Of a stretch of 19,228 nt of DNA, positions 1 to 7,814 are shown piece after piece. Position 1 is the stretch's first letter; every line of letters begins with the position of its first letter. The notes beneath the pieces are model-generated. The model was given only the letters and a program-made list of their open reading frames with translations. It was not told where the DNA came from and did not search any database. This DNA is from an uncultured Bacteroides sp. Lineage in GTDB: Bacteria; Bacteroidota; Bacteroidia; Bacteroidales; Bacteroidaceae. The position numbers and the translations under genes are program-made. Location of the stretch: assembly GCA_900546355.1 (NCBI GenBank), contig URCM01000058.1, positions 1 through 19,228 on the forward strand. Reading direction: 5' to 3'.

Positions 1-54
1 CCTCAAAAACTCATCCCAAATCATCGCACGATAAATTCAAAACAGCTTCTAAGT
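1..54. repeat. Partial copy of a dispersed intergenic repeat, cut by the window edge
   Basis: Positions 1-54 align without gaps to 15172-15225, with 46 of 54 bases identical by hand count. Shared blocks include CCTCAAAA at the start and TTCTAAGT at the end. In the other copy the sequence continues left into a 13-bp inverted repeat and a palindromic repeat array, so more of the element probably lies left of the window. Read on the minus strand, both copies resemble decayed coding sequence, with stops and frame changes. I do not recognise the family. Confidence 0.6.
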
Positions 55-85
55 TTTCAAATCTCAATTTAAATGAGTACCTTTG
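55..85 (+). promoter_or_regulatory. guaA promoter, Bacteroides type
   Basis: TACCTTTG at 78-85 matches the Bacteroides -7 consensus TAnnTTTG exactly. TTTC at 55-58 can serve as the -33 element with a 19-bp spacer. Transcription would begin near 92, giving a leader of about 25 nt before the ATG at 117. The promoter directly abuts the repeat copy ending at 54. Confidence 0.6.
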
Positions 86-116
86 CCCAATCTTTCAATT
101 TTATACAGAACTGAAT

Positions 117-1640
117 ATGCAGGAAAAGATTATTATTCTCGATTTCGGCTCGCAAACCACGCAGCTCATCGGACGCCGCGTGCGCGAACTGAACATGTAT
201 TGCGAGATTGTTCCCTACAACAAGTTCCCTTTCGGCGACCCTTCGGTCATCGGTGTAATCCTGTCGGGAAGCCCTTTCTCGGTATACGATGAAAAAGCAT
301 TCAAAATCGACTTGAGCGACATCCGTGGCAAATACCCCATCTTGGGCATCTGCTATGGCGCACAATTTATGGCGTACACCAATGGAGGCAAGGTAGAACC
401 AGCCAACACCCGTGAATATGGACGGGCACATCTGGCTACGTTCGACCACAACAATCCGTTGCTGAAAGATGTCCGTGAAAACTCGCAAGTATGGATGAGC
501 CATGGAGACACCATCACGTCTCTTCCCGAAAGCTTCAAGATTATCGCTTCTACCGACAAAGTAGCCGTTGCCGCTTATCAGGCAGAAGGAGAAAAGTTAT
601 GGGGCGTACAGTTCCACCCAGAAGTGTTCCACACCGAAGATGGTACGCAAATTTTGAAGAACTTCGTAGTAAACATCTGCGGAGGCAAACAGGACTGGAG
701 CGCGGCTTCGTTCATCGAAACCACCGTAGCACACTTGAAAGAACAATTGGGAAATGACAAAGTGGTGTTAGGATTGAGTGGAGGAGTCGATTCATCGGTA
801 GCCGCCGTATTGCTCAACAAAGCCATCGGAAAGAACCTGACATGTATCTTCGTCGACCATGGCATGCTGCGCAAGAACGAATTCCGCAACGTGCTCCACG
901 ATTATGAATGCCTCGGACTGAACGTTATCGGCGTAGACGCCAGCGAGAAGTTCTTCACCGAACTGGCTGGAGTAACCGAACCAGAGCGCAAACGCAAAAT
1001 CATCGGCAAAGGCTTTATCGATGTATTCGATGAAGAAGCACACAAAATCAACGATGTGAAATGGCTGGCACAAGGTACTATCTACCCCGATTGCATCGAA
1101 TCTCTGTCTATCACAGGCACGGTCATCAAGAGCCATCACAATGTAGGCGGTCTGCCCGAAAAGATGAACCTGAAACTCTGCGAACCACTCCGCCTCTTGT
1201 TCAAGGACGAAGTGCGCCGCGTCGGACGTGAGCTGGGCATGCCCGAACACCTCATTACCCGTCATCCTTTCCCCGGACCGGGCTTGGCTGTACGTATCTT
1301 GGGTGATATCACCCGCGAGAAAGTACGCATCCTCCAAGATGCCGACGACATCTTCATCCAAGGCTTGCGCGACTGGAACTTATATGATAAGGTATGGCAA
1401 GCCGGTGTTATCCTACTTCCGGTTCAGAGCGTAGGCGTAATGGGCGACGAGCGTACTTATGAACGTGCGGTGGCACTGCGCGCAGTAACCAGTACCGATG
1501 CCATGACTGCCGATTGGGCACACCTCCCCTACGATTTTCTGGCAAAGGTTTCGAACGACATTATCAATAAGGTAAAAGGCGTGAACCGTGTTTGTTACGA
1601 TATCTCGTCAAAACCACCTGCCACAATTGAGTGGGAGTAA
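117..1640 (+). CDS. guaA: GMP synthase (glutamine-hydrolysing)
   Basis: Converts XMP to GMP in the cytoplasm, using glutamine and ATP; last step of guanine nucleotide synthesis. The 507 residues show the two-domain layout. The N-terminal class I glutamine amidotransferase has nucleophile Cys79 in GICYGAQ, with His167 and Glu169 in QFHPEV. The ATP-pyrophosphatase domain has the P-loop SGGVDSS at 221-227. The C-terminal dimerisation domain ends with KPPATIEWE, the usual GuaA terminus. The length is normal for the family. The ATG at 117 lies about 30 bp after a good -7 element. The downstream metallo-beta-lactamase-fold gene has no promoter that I can see, so read-through is possible. Confidence 0.97.
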   Translation: MQEKIIILDFGSQTTQLIGRRVRELNMYCEIVPYNKFPFGDPSVIGVILSGSPFSVYDEKAFKIDLSDIRGKYPILGICYGAQFMAYTNGGKVEPANTREYGRAHLATFDHNNPLLKDVRENSQVWMSHGDTITSLPESFKIIASTDKVAVAAYQAEGEKLWGVQFHPEVFHTEDGTQILKNFVVNICGGKQDWSAASFIETTVAHLKEQLGNDKVVLGLSGGVDSSVAAVLLNKAIGKNLTCIFVDHGMLRKNEFRNVLHDYECLGLNVIGVDASEKFFTELAGVTEPERKRKIIGKGFIDVFDEEAHKINDVKWLAQGTIYPDCIESLSITGTVIKSHHNVGGLPEKMNLKLCEPLRLLFKDEVRRVGRELGMPEHLITRHPFPGPGLAVRILGDITREKVRILQDADDIFIQGLRDWNLYDKVWQAGVILLPVQSVGVMGDERTYERAVALRAVTSTDAMTADWAHLPYDFLAKVSNDIINKVKGVNRVCYDISSKPPATIEWE

Positions 1641-1726
1641 AAAGCTTTTTAAAATGAAAAATGAAAAATGAAGAGTGAAGAACCCCATACGGCGAAACGA
1701 TTCTGCATTCTTCATTTTTCATTTTC
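1638..1726. repeat. Palindrome plus A-rich inverted repeat after guaA
   Basis: The guaA stop codon is part of a perfect 14-bp palindrome, TAAAAAGCTTTTTA (1638-1651). It is followed by an inverted repeat: ATGAAAAATGAAGAGTG at 1661-1677 pairs with 1706-1722 (16 of 17 complementary, spacer 28 nt). The arms are built from repeated ATGAAAA-type words. A transcript would fold into an A/U-rich hairpin, possibly ending or stabilising the guaA message. The second arm lies upstream of the next gene's chosen start. Confidence 0.5.
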
Positions 1727-1761
1727 TTAGTTCCAATTTCCCATTCCTCACTCTACCCCTC

Positions 1762-2517
1762 ATGAAGCTGACTTATATCTTCCATAGCGGTTTCGCGCTT
1801 GAAACTGAAAATTGTATCCTGGTGTTCGACTATTGGCTGGATCCTGCACAAGTTATTGACAGAATGTTGAAATGCGACAAACCGATGTATGTATTCGCCA
1901 GCCACTTCCACGAAGACCATTTCAACCGCGACATCTTTACATGGAAAAAAGTAAAAGCAAACATTACCTACCTCCTCTCAAAAGACATCTTGAAGCACCG
2001 CAGGGCTGGGCGGGAAGAAGCCGATATATGGCTCGCTAAAGGAGGAAGCTGGCAAGACGGGCTTATCCAAGTAAATGCCGCCGGAAGTAATGACAGCGGT
2101 GTGTCATGGATTGTACAGACCGAAGGCAAATACATCTTCCATGCAGGAGACCTGAACAATTGGTATGCCCGTTTCCTAACCGATGATTACCAGGGAGGCA
2201 CGATATACAGCCCCGAATTCGGAACAGACATCAATCCCGAAAAGGAAGAAAAACGATACTTAGGCGAACTGAAAGACATCCGCAAGCTTACCGACCATTT
2301 CGATATCGCCTTATTCCCTATAGACGGGCGTATCGGCAACGGCTATACCCGCGGAGCCCGCCAGTTCATCAATCACTTCCGGGTCAGATTGCTTGTCCCC
2401 ATGCACTTCGTTGCCAGTGGATTCCAGTCCACCTGGCGGATGAAAGAATTCACCGATGCACGGCAGGTATCTTTCTGGTGCATCCAACAGGAAGGAGAAA
2501 GCAGAGAAGAAGTATAA
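1762..2517 (+). CDS. Small metallo-beta-lactamase-fold hydrolase
   Basis: A 251-residue cytoplasmic protein of the metallo-beta-lactamase superfamily; the substrate is unknown. The metal motif HFHEDH places His48, His50, Asp52 and His53. Further likely ligands are His127 and Asp130 in FHAGD, and His215 in VPMHF. The GSNDSGVSW stretch near 108-116 resembles the equivalent strand of other short members. The frame is open upstream to 1675, but those 29 codons run through the A-rich inverted repeat, so I chose the ATG at 1762, where MKLTYIFHSGF starts a typical first strand. It converges on the minus-strand operon, 14 bp from the last gene there. A role as an RNA-processing or quorum-quenching enzyme is not supported by anything visible. 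Confidence 0.75.
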   Translation: MKLTYIFHSGFALETENCILVFDYWLDPAQVIDRMLKCDKPMYVFASHFHEDHFNRDIFTWKKVKANITYLLSKDILKHRRAGREEADIWLAKGGSWQDGLIQVNAAGSNDSGVSWIVQTEGKYIFHAGDLNNWYARFLTDDYQGGTIYSPEFGTDINPEKEEKRYLGELKDIRKLTDHFDIALFPIDGRIGNGYTRGARQFINHFRVRLLVPMHFVASGFQSTWRMKEFTDARQVSFWCIQQEGESREEV

Positions 2518-2531
2518 AGACACAACTGCTT

Positions 2532-3326
2532 TCACTCTTCTTTCACAATCCGGCTTGCCTCTTCCAGCATCACATTCAGCTTGGCATAGTCTGTCTTCGG
2601 TTCCCATAACAGCTCCTTGCTTTCACCCTTTTGCCACACACAAGCATGACTGTTACTACCAAAGAGATGCTCTGTACCGATATGAAATGACCCTACATGA
2701 ACCTGCCAGTTGTAAGTTTCATCCAAATCTACATGCAGATGCTCGGCGCGGCCGCTTCTCAGTTCCAGTCCATTACCCGATACCGAAAGCATATCAAACG
2801 TACACTCTTCCAGTTTCGTCGGACTTTGCGTCCAAATGGAAAAAGTGTCCCGCCCGATACCTCTGAATGAAACGTCTGCACATGGCATATCGATACTTAC
2901 AGCCTTTACCGCATCGGGAAGCTTCAGACGCATGGAAGAAAGCGTATACACCCTTCCATCAGACGCAGATGCAAGCGCAGCCGGAAAGCTATCCTCAGAA
3001 AAGTTGAAACTGAGCAACAATGTGCTGTCTTCCAGTGTTTCAACCTTCATACAGTTTTCCATACCTGAAACATACGAAAGACTGCCGCCTGCCGAATCGG
3101 CCGGACATATTTCCAACGGCATAACAACAGGACGCTCTCCGATTTCCTCCAGCACCAACCTAACCGATTTACAAACAGGTAAAGGACGGACTTGTTCCAT
3201 ACCCGATTCGCCCAATTCCGTTCGTTTGGGAGAAGGAGTTTCAAGAGTCAAATAAAAGGCAAACCCACTTGTCAGCAGCAATCCAGCTACCAACAAGGCT
3301 ATCATGATATAGGTAGTACGTTTCAT
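2532..3326 (-). CDS. Unrecognised membrane-anchored protein of a YtrA-type ABC operon
   Basis: 264 residues. An N-terminal hydrophobic segment (about 6-27) is either a signal anchor or an uncleaved signal peptide. The rest is soluble and probably extracytoplasmic, with many alternating hydrophobic/polar strands and short motifs such as LSVSGNGLELRSG, suggesting a beta-rich fold like the repeated beta helix of DUF2807-type putative adhesins. That comparison is by feel only. Its start overlaps the stop of the GntR gene by 4 bp (ATGA), so it is translationally coupled and last in the operon. Its role may be at the outer face of the membrane with the transporter. No catalytic motif is visible. 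Confidence 0.6.
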   Translation of the reverse strand: MKRTTYIMIALLVAGLLLTSGFAFYLTLETPSPKRTELGESGMEQVRPLPVCKSVRLVLEEIGERPVVMPLEICPADSAGGSLSYVSGMENCMKVETLEDSTLLLSFNFSEDSFPAALASASDGRVYTLSSMRLKLPDAVKAVSIDMPCADVSFRGIGRDTFSIWTQSPTKLEECTFDMLSVSGNGLELRSGRAEHLHVDLDETYNWQVHVGSFHIGTEHLFGSNSHACVWQKGESKELLWEPKTDYAKLNVMLEEASRIVKEE

Positions 3327-3706
3327 ACACTTTTGTTTTTTTCTGATTCAGTTATAAAGTCCTGGTACATTCCGGCAAGTTCATCCGCCGAAATATGCAA
3401 CATGACACATTGTTTGAAAAAATATCCACACTCCTCTTGCAAGAAATGTTCTTTGCGCAGGTCGTATATCACCCGATGGGCACCTGCAGCCACAAAATAA
3501 CCGATGCCCCGCTTGTTGTAGATAATGCCCTGCTGCTGCAGGTAATCGAACGAGCGCACCACCGTATTGGCATTCACTTCCACCATGCCCGCATATTCGC
3601 GCACAGAAGGGATACGCCCTTCTTCGGGATATACGCCGAGAAGAATTTCATCACAAATACGGTCGGCAATCTGCAGATAAATGGCTTTACTTTCCTTAAA
3701 ATCCAT
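3323..3706 (-). CDS. YtrA-subfamily GntR transcriptional regulator
   Basis: 127 residues with an N-terminal winged helix-turn-helix of the GntR type: AIYLQIADRI near 8-17, IPSVREYAG around 32-40, then NANTVVRSFDYLQQQGII as the recognition helix and wing. The remaining roughly 50 residues are short and helical, too small for the usual FadR/HutC effector domain. This is typical of the YtrA subfamily, whose members usually sit in ABC transporter operons and repress them. It starts 3 bp after the permease stop and overlaps the next gene by 4 bp. The probable operator is the inverted repeat at 5436-5461, next to the operon promoter. Confidence 0.88.
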   Translation of the reverse strand: MDFKESKAIYLQIADRICDEILLGVYPEEGRIPSVREYAGMVEVNANTVVRSFDYLQQQGIIYNKRGIGYFVAAGAHRVIYDLRKEHFLQEECGYFFKQCVMLHISADELAGMYQDFITESEKNKSV

Positions 3707-3709
3707 AAG

Positions 3710-4522
3710 TTACCAGCGATTAATGATTTCCGACTCTTTAAACCGAAAATAAGCCAACGTCCAGTTGAACACTGCCCAGACAATCCCTACTCCGATAACC
3801 AGACGATTCATATCCTCGTCCGTCAGATAAAACCCGCGGTGAAAACTGCCTCTTACCTGATAAACTACCATAACTGCCTGCACATGCAACAACAAGATGA
3901 CAATCAAGGCAGCACATGTCTTGATCCACGCATTCTTGGGCCAAATCACACTGCCCAACACGAACAACGACTGTAAAAAGCAGAAACTACTTGCCACTAC
4001 GCCCAGCCTCCAGCCAGCATAAGGATGAGTAAACACTTCACTCCAGGGAACAAAGGTTATCTGCTCTGCCACATTGCTGTACAACATCCTGCAAACCAAC
4101 ACTTTCGTCAGGTCGGCAAGCCCGAACGCTATTGCAAATGCAACGATAAAAACCACCGTCACCAGCAACCAGCGCGAAAGATATTTCTCGAAAGCCGAAG
4201 CCGGAGTTATCAGAAAAGCAATACGGCCTGTCTTTGTCTTCATCCGCTCCATAAAAGAAGAAGCAAACAGCATCCCCATCGCATAAAAAATCACCATAAA
4301 AAACTGCATCAAAGCATGACTGTATTCCAAGGGGGTGCCAGGCGACAAATGGTTGTACGTCTCCATTCCATATCCTACCAGTATAACTGCCAATACGGCA
4401 TAACAAGCTACAAACCGGAGCAAATGTGTTTTCCACGGTTCCAGAAACTCCCTGCGGCACATCATCCCAAACCGCCGCACATCAAAAAACTGATTTGTCC
4501 TCATCTTTTTCTTTTTAAGCAT
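3710..4522 (-). CDS. ABC transporter permease subunit, about six membrane segments
   Basis: 270 residues, strongly hydrophobic, with about six predicted membrane spans: FVACYAVLAVILVGYG near 37, a segment near 70-85, LLVTVVFIVAFAIAFG near 115-130, and three more in the C-terminal half including one near 245. It lacks an ATPase motif and pairs with the ATPase encoded directly upstream, overlapping it by 8 bp (4515-4522). A second ATG at 4504 would remove the lysine-rich MLKKKK start. The layout resembles ABC-2/BcrB-like permeases found with YtrA regulators, which often act on antimicrobial peptides or cell-envelope stress. The substrate here is unknown. Confidence 0.75.
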   Translation of the reverse strand: MLKKKKMRTNQFFDVRRFGMMCRREFLEPWKTHLLRFVACYAVLAVILVGYGMETYNHLSPGTPLEYSHALMQFFMVIFYAMGMLFASSFMERMKTKTGRIAFLITPASAFEKYLSRWLLVTVVFIVAFAIAFGLADLTKVLVCRMLYSNVAEQITFVPWSEVFTHPYAGWRLGVVASSFCFLQSLFVLGSVIWPKNAWIKTCAALIVILLLHVQAVMVVYQVRGSFHRGFYLTDEDMNRLVIGVGIVWAVFNWTLAYFRFKESEIINRW

Positions 4523-5354
4523 GAAACATCGCCGCTATTTTGTCGGGTTCGGCAAGCACGGCTCCAAACAAAAGTTCCAAATTGATTTCAGTCTCTTCAC
4601 CACCTGCATTAGGCAATATCAGACTGTTTCCCTCTACCGAAGGCAAAGCATAAAGTGCCTGCCCCACCAGTTCGCGGCTACTGCTCTCCCGGAAAACCAA
4701 AGTACGGCAGATATCCGCCACCGACTGGTCGAGCAACACACGACTTCCGTCAATAATCACCACATGATCGAGCATACGGTCTATATCACGCACCTGGTGC
4801 GTAGAAATTACCACACACTTCTCATCGCTCATTCCCGAAGCTATCAGTTTACGGAACTGACTCTTGCCGGGAATATCCAACCCATTCGTAGGTTCGTCCA
4901 TCAATAGCAAAGAAGTATTTGCCGCCAGTGCAAAACTCATAAACACCTTCTTCTTCTGCCCCATCGAAAGGGTTCCCAAGTTAAGGTCGGCATCCAGTTC
5001 GAAAAGGTCGAGATAGCGCCTCATGTATTCTGTACTGAACCGGGGATAAAAGCAGCTGTTCAACTTTATGTAACGTGCCAATGTGAGCGAAGGCAATTCA
5101 AACTCTTCGGGCACTAAAAACAAGTCGCACAACGTATCGGGCAAACGGCGGCGCACATCCTTACCTTTATATATTATCTCTCCCTGACAAGGGGTAAGCA
5201 GTCCGCTTATCAAAGCAAGTAAAGTAGATTTTCCGGTTCCGTTCTTCCCTAATAACCCGTAGATTCCCCCTTGCCGAAGCGAAAGAGAAAAATGGCTCAG
5301 CACCTCTTTTTTGCGCCTGCCATAATTAAACGAAAGATTCTTTATTTCCAACAT
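4515..5354 (-). CDS. ABC transporter ATP-binding protein
   Basis: 279 residues, the nucleotide-binding subunit for the permease encoded next. Walker A GKNGTGKS lies at 36-43, the ABC signature LSMGQ at 129-133, Walker B LLLMDEP at 149-155, the D-loop region NGLD just after, and the switch histidine His186 in STHQ. The usual Q-loop position reads LFLVPEEFEL and has no glutamine, as in several BcrA-like ATPases. The roughly 70-residue C-terminal tail after the core is typical of drug/peptide-export ATPases. It is first in the operon, with the promoter and inverted repeat upstream on the minus strand. Confidence 0.92.
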   Translation of the reverse strand: MLEIKNLSFNYGRRKKEVLSHFSLSLRQGGIYGLLGKNGTGKSTLLALISGLLTPCQGEIIYKGKDVRRRLPDTLCDLFLVPEEFELPSLTLARYIKLNSCFYPRFSTEYMRRYLDLFELDADLNLGTLSMGQKKKVFMSFALAANTSLLLMDEPTNGLDIPGKSQFRKLIASGMSDEKCVVISTHQVRDIDRMLDHVVIIDGSRVLLDQSVADICRTLVFRESSSRELVGQALYALPSVEGNSLILPNAGGEETEINLELLFGAVLAEPDKIAAMFHA

Positions 5355-5435
5355 AATCTATCAGTGTTTTTATCCTCAGCCAAATTTCCCGTCAGGGCCC
5401 TCGACAGAAATCTTTGTCTGATAATTAGTGCATCA

Positions 5436-5493
5436 TAGTGTACTACTCAACTAATACACTACAAAAGTATGTATTTATCGTGAAATATGCAAG
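5436..5493 (-). promoter_or_regulatory. Promoter and probable GntR operator of the ABC operon
   Basis: On the minus strand, TACTTTTG (plus-strand 5462-5469) matches TAnnTTTG exactly, and CTTG (5490-5493) fits a weak -33 with a 20-bp spacer. Immediately downstream is an inverted repeat: arms TAGTGTA (5436-5442) and TACACTA (5455-5461) with 12 bp between, plus a further half-site-like TTAGTGCA at 5425-5432. YtrA-family repressors are known to bind such dyads in the promoters of their own operons, so the regulator encoded at 3323-3706 probably represses from here. The leader before the ATG is about 100 nt. Confidence 0.6.
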
Positions 5494-5570
5494 CCCTCCG
5501 GCAAAAAAAATCATATTCTTCCACTTGCCAATATAGGGTCAACAAAAAGTCATATAGCATCTGGAGAAAC

Positions 5571-5650
5571 GAATATATACTTACTTTGCCGATGAAGTAT
5601 ATATTCATCTGCAGTTTCAGTATATATGAAACTGCCATCGAAGTTATATT
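5571..5650. repeat. Palindromic repeat array A, 23-bp period
   Basis: Three units with a GTATAT or GTTATAT core start at 5597, 5620 and 5643, exactly 23 bp apart. Each is a small palindrome: GATGAA-GTATATA-TTCATC; GCAGTTTCA-GTATATA-TGAAACTGC (5611-5635, perfect 9-bp arms); CGAA-GTTATA-TTCG. An inverse copy GAATATATACTT (5571-5582) makes a perfect 12-bp inverted repeat with 5595-5606. The block from 5578 is highly similar to 14906 onward. It lies between the ABC operon promoter and the helicase promoter. The rest of the 5355-5779 gap holds only those promoters and AT-rich sequence. Confidence 0.8.
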
Positions 5651-5714
5651 CGTTTTACAATCCTATTGACTGACAAAAAACAACCAACTTCAAGAAGGTC
5701 TTTCCTGAGTATAC

Positions 5715-5746
5715 TTTTATATTTCTTCCGCTTTTCGTACCTTTGC
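5715..5746 (+). promoter_or_regulatory. Helicase promoter that fixes the start
   Basis: TACCTTTG at 5739-5746 is an exact -7 match, with TTTT at 5715-5718 as a weak -33 and a 20-bp spacer. Transcription would start near 5753. This is downstream of the longest in-frame start at 5666 and just upstream of the ATG at 5780, so the shorter protein is favoured. Confidence 0.6.
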
Positions 5747-5779
5747 CAGAAAAGGAAACCCGAACAAGAAAATGCTGCC

Positions 5780-7789
5780 ATGACCGGACATATCACAATA
5801 GATACCGCCAACGCCGAGTTCCAAAATGCATTGAAACTCATCCAGTATACCCGCCAATCCGTATTCCTTACGGGAAAAGCAGGGACAGGTAAGTCTACCT
5901 TCCTGAAATACATCTGCCAGACCACGAAGAAGAAATACGTGGTACTGGCTCCTACAGGCATCGCCGCCATCAACGCCGGAGGCAGCACCCTGCACAGTTT
6001 CTTCAAGCTGCCTTTTCATCCGTTGTTGCCCGATGACCCCAACTTCAGCCTAAGAGGAAACAAGCTGCAAAGCTTCCTGAAATATACCGCCAACCGGCGC
6101 AAGCTGATAAAGAACATCGAACTGGTCATCATCGACGAGATTTCGATGGTGCGAGCCGACATCATCGACTTCATCGACAAGGTATTGCGTGTATACTCAC
6201 AAAACATGCGCGAACCTTTCGGAGGCAAACAGCTGCTGCTGGTAGGCGATGTGTACCAGCTGGAACCGGTAGTAAAAAACGACGAGCGCGAAATCATCAA
6301 CCGTTTCTACCCCAACCCCTATTTCTTCTCGGCACGGGTGTTCCAGCAAATGGAACTGGTATCGGTAGAGCTGACCAAGGTATACCGGCAGACTGACCGC
6401 GTATTTGTCAACGTGCTCGACCACATCCGCACCAATACCGTCGGCCCTGCCGACTTACAACTGCTCAACACCCGTTATCAGGCACCACTGGAATCGGGCG
6501 AGAACGACCTTTACATCACATTGGCTACCCGGCGCGACAACGTAGACTTCATCAACGAACAACACCTTGCAGCACTGCCTGGCGATGCCGTTACGCTAAG
6601 AGGTGAAATCCATGGCGAATTTCCCGAAAGCAGCCTCCCCACACTGATGGAACTGACCGTGAAACCCGGTGCACAAATCATCTTCATCAAGAACGACCCG
6701 GAGAAACGATGGGTAAACGGCACCATCGGCATCCTTTCAGGCATTGATGCCGAAGGTATCCTTTACGTAACCACCGAAGAAGGAAAAGAACTCGACGTGC
6801 GCCGCGAAAGCTGGAGCAACATCCGCTACCGGTATAACGAAGAAGAGAATAAGATAGAAGAGGAAGAACTGGGCACCTTCACACAATATCCCATCCGGCT
6901 TGCCTGGGCAATAACGGTACACAAAAGCCAAGGGCTGACCTTCAGCCGCGCCATCATAGACTTTACCGGAGGAGTATTTGCCGGAGGACAGACCTACGTG
7001 GCATTGAGCCGGTGTACCTCACTAGACGGCATCTGCCTGAAGCGGGAGATAAGTCGTGCCGACATCTTCGTACGTCCCGAAATCGTTTCCTTCGCCCACC
7101 ATTTCAACGACCAGCAAGCCATCGAGCGTGCCATGAAGCAGGCGCAGGCGGACATCGAATATACCGCTGCCGTCAAGGCATTCGACAAAGGTGACTTCGA
7201 AACTTGCCTCGACCATTTCTTCAAGGCCATCCATGCCCGATACGACATCGAAAAGCCCTTGCAACAACGCTTTATCCGTAAAAAGTTAGGCATCATCAAC
7301 CGGCTAAAGGCAGAAAACCTCCGCCTGAAAGAAGAAATGCGGAAATCGAAGAAAAGCCTGCAGAAATATGCCGAAGAATATTACCTGATGGGAAACGAAT
7401 GCATCACCCAAGCCCACGACACGCGTGCCGCCCTGGCAAACTACGACAAAGCCATCGAACTGTACCCCGAATACGTCGATGCCTGGGTGCGCAAAGGCGT
7501 CACGCTTTTCAATGCCAACCGGATAAGTGAAGCACGCGAATGCCTGAACCAAGCCGTCAAGCTACGCCCCAACGAGTTCAAAGCCGTATACAACCGGGGC
7601 AAACTGCGCCTGCACACAGGCGACATCGAGGGTGCCATGACCGACCTGGACAAAGCAACCTCGCTAAAGCCCCAGCATGCCGGTGCTCAAGAATGTTTCG
7701 CCGATGCCCTTTCGCAAGCCGGCAAAGAGATAGAAGCGGCGATACATTACCGGCTGGCGGAAGAAATACGGAAAAAGAAGAAGAAATAA
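5780..7789 (+). CDS. PIF1/RecD-like helicase with C-terminal TPR repeats
   Basis: 669 residues. The N-terminal two thirds is a superfamily 1B helicase of the PIF1 type. Walker A GKAGTGKST is at 32-40, motif Ia PTGIAAINAGGSTLHSFF at 58-75, Walker B IIDE at 117-120 and motif III GDVYQL at 156-161. An RQ pair in TKVYRQTDR and the late motif VHKSQGLTF are followed by TYVALSRC. After a charged, probably coiled linker, residues about 530-660 hold roughly four TPR units (for example ALANYDKAIELYPEYVDAW). The protein ends in a lysine tail. The helicase likely acts on 5'-tailed DNA or DNA/RNA hybrids, and the TPRs suggest a protein partner. The start was chosen from the promoter at 5739; a start at 5666 would place the promoter inside the gene. 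Confidence 0.88.
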   Translation: MTGHITIDTANAEFQNALKLIQYTRQSVFLTGKAGTGKSTFLKYICQTTKKKYVVLAPTGIAAINAGGSTLHSFFKLPFHPLLPDDPNFSLRGNKLQSFLKYTANRRKLIKNIELVIIDEISMVRADIIDFIDKVLRVYSQNMREPFGGKQLLLVGDVYQLEPVVKNDEREIINRFYPNPYFFSARVFQQMELVSVELTKVYRQTDRVFVNVLDHIRTNTVGPADLQLLNTRYQAPLESGENDLYITLATRRDNVDFINEQHLAALPGDAVTLRGEIHGEFPESSLPTLMELTVKPGAQIIFIKNDPEKRWVNGTIGILSGIDAEGILYVTTEEGKELDVRRESWSNIRYRYNEEENKIEEEELGTFTQYPIRLAWAITVHKSQGLTFSRAIIDFTGGVFAGGQTYVALSRCTSLDGICLKREISRADIFVRPEIVSFAHHFNDQQAIERAMKQAQADIEYTAAVKAFDKGDFETCLDHFFKAIHARYDIEKPLQQRFIRKKLGIINRLKAENLRLKEEMRKSKKSLQKYAEEYYLMGNECITQAHDTRAALANYDKAIELYPEYVDAWVRKGVTLFNANRISEARECLNQAVKLRPNEFKAVYNRGKLRLHTGDIEGAMTDLDKATSLKPQHAGAQECFADALSQAGKEIEAAIHYRLAEEIRKKKKK

Positions 7790-7814
7790 AATTGTTAACC
7801 CAAAAGATAAGATT

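Noticed and set aside
1675..1761. N-terminal extension of the metallo-beta-lactamase-fold gene
   Set aside because: It is encoded by the A-rich inverted repeat, has no domain similarity, and a good ATG follows at 1762.
5571..5650. CRISPR array
   Set aside because: Units are only 23 bp apart, with short diverged gaps and no cas genes nearby; this is a phased palindrome array.
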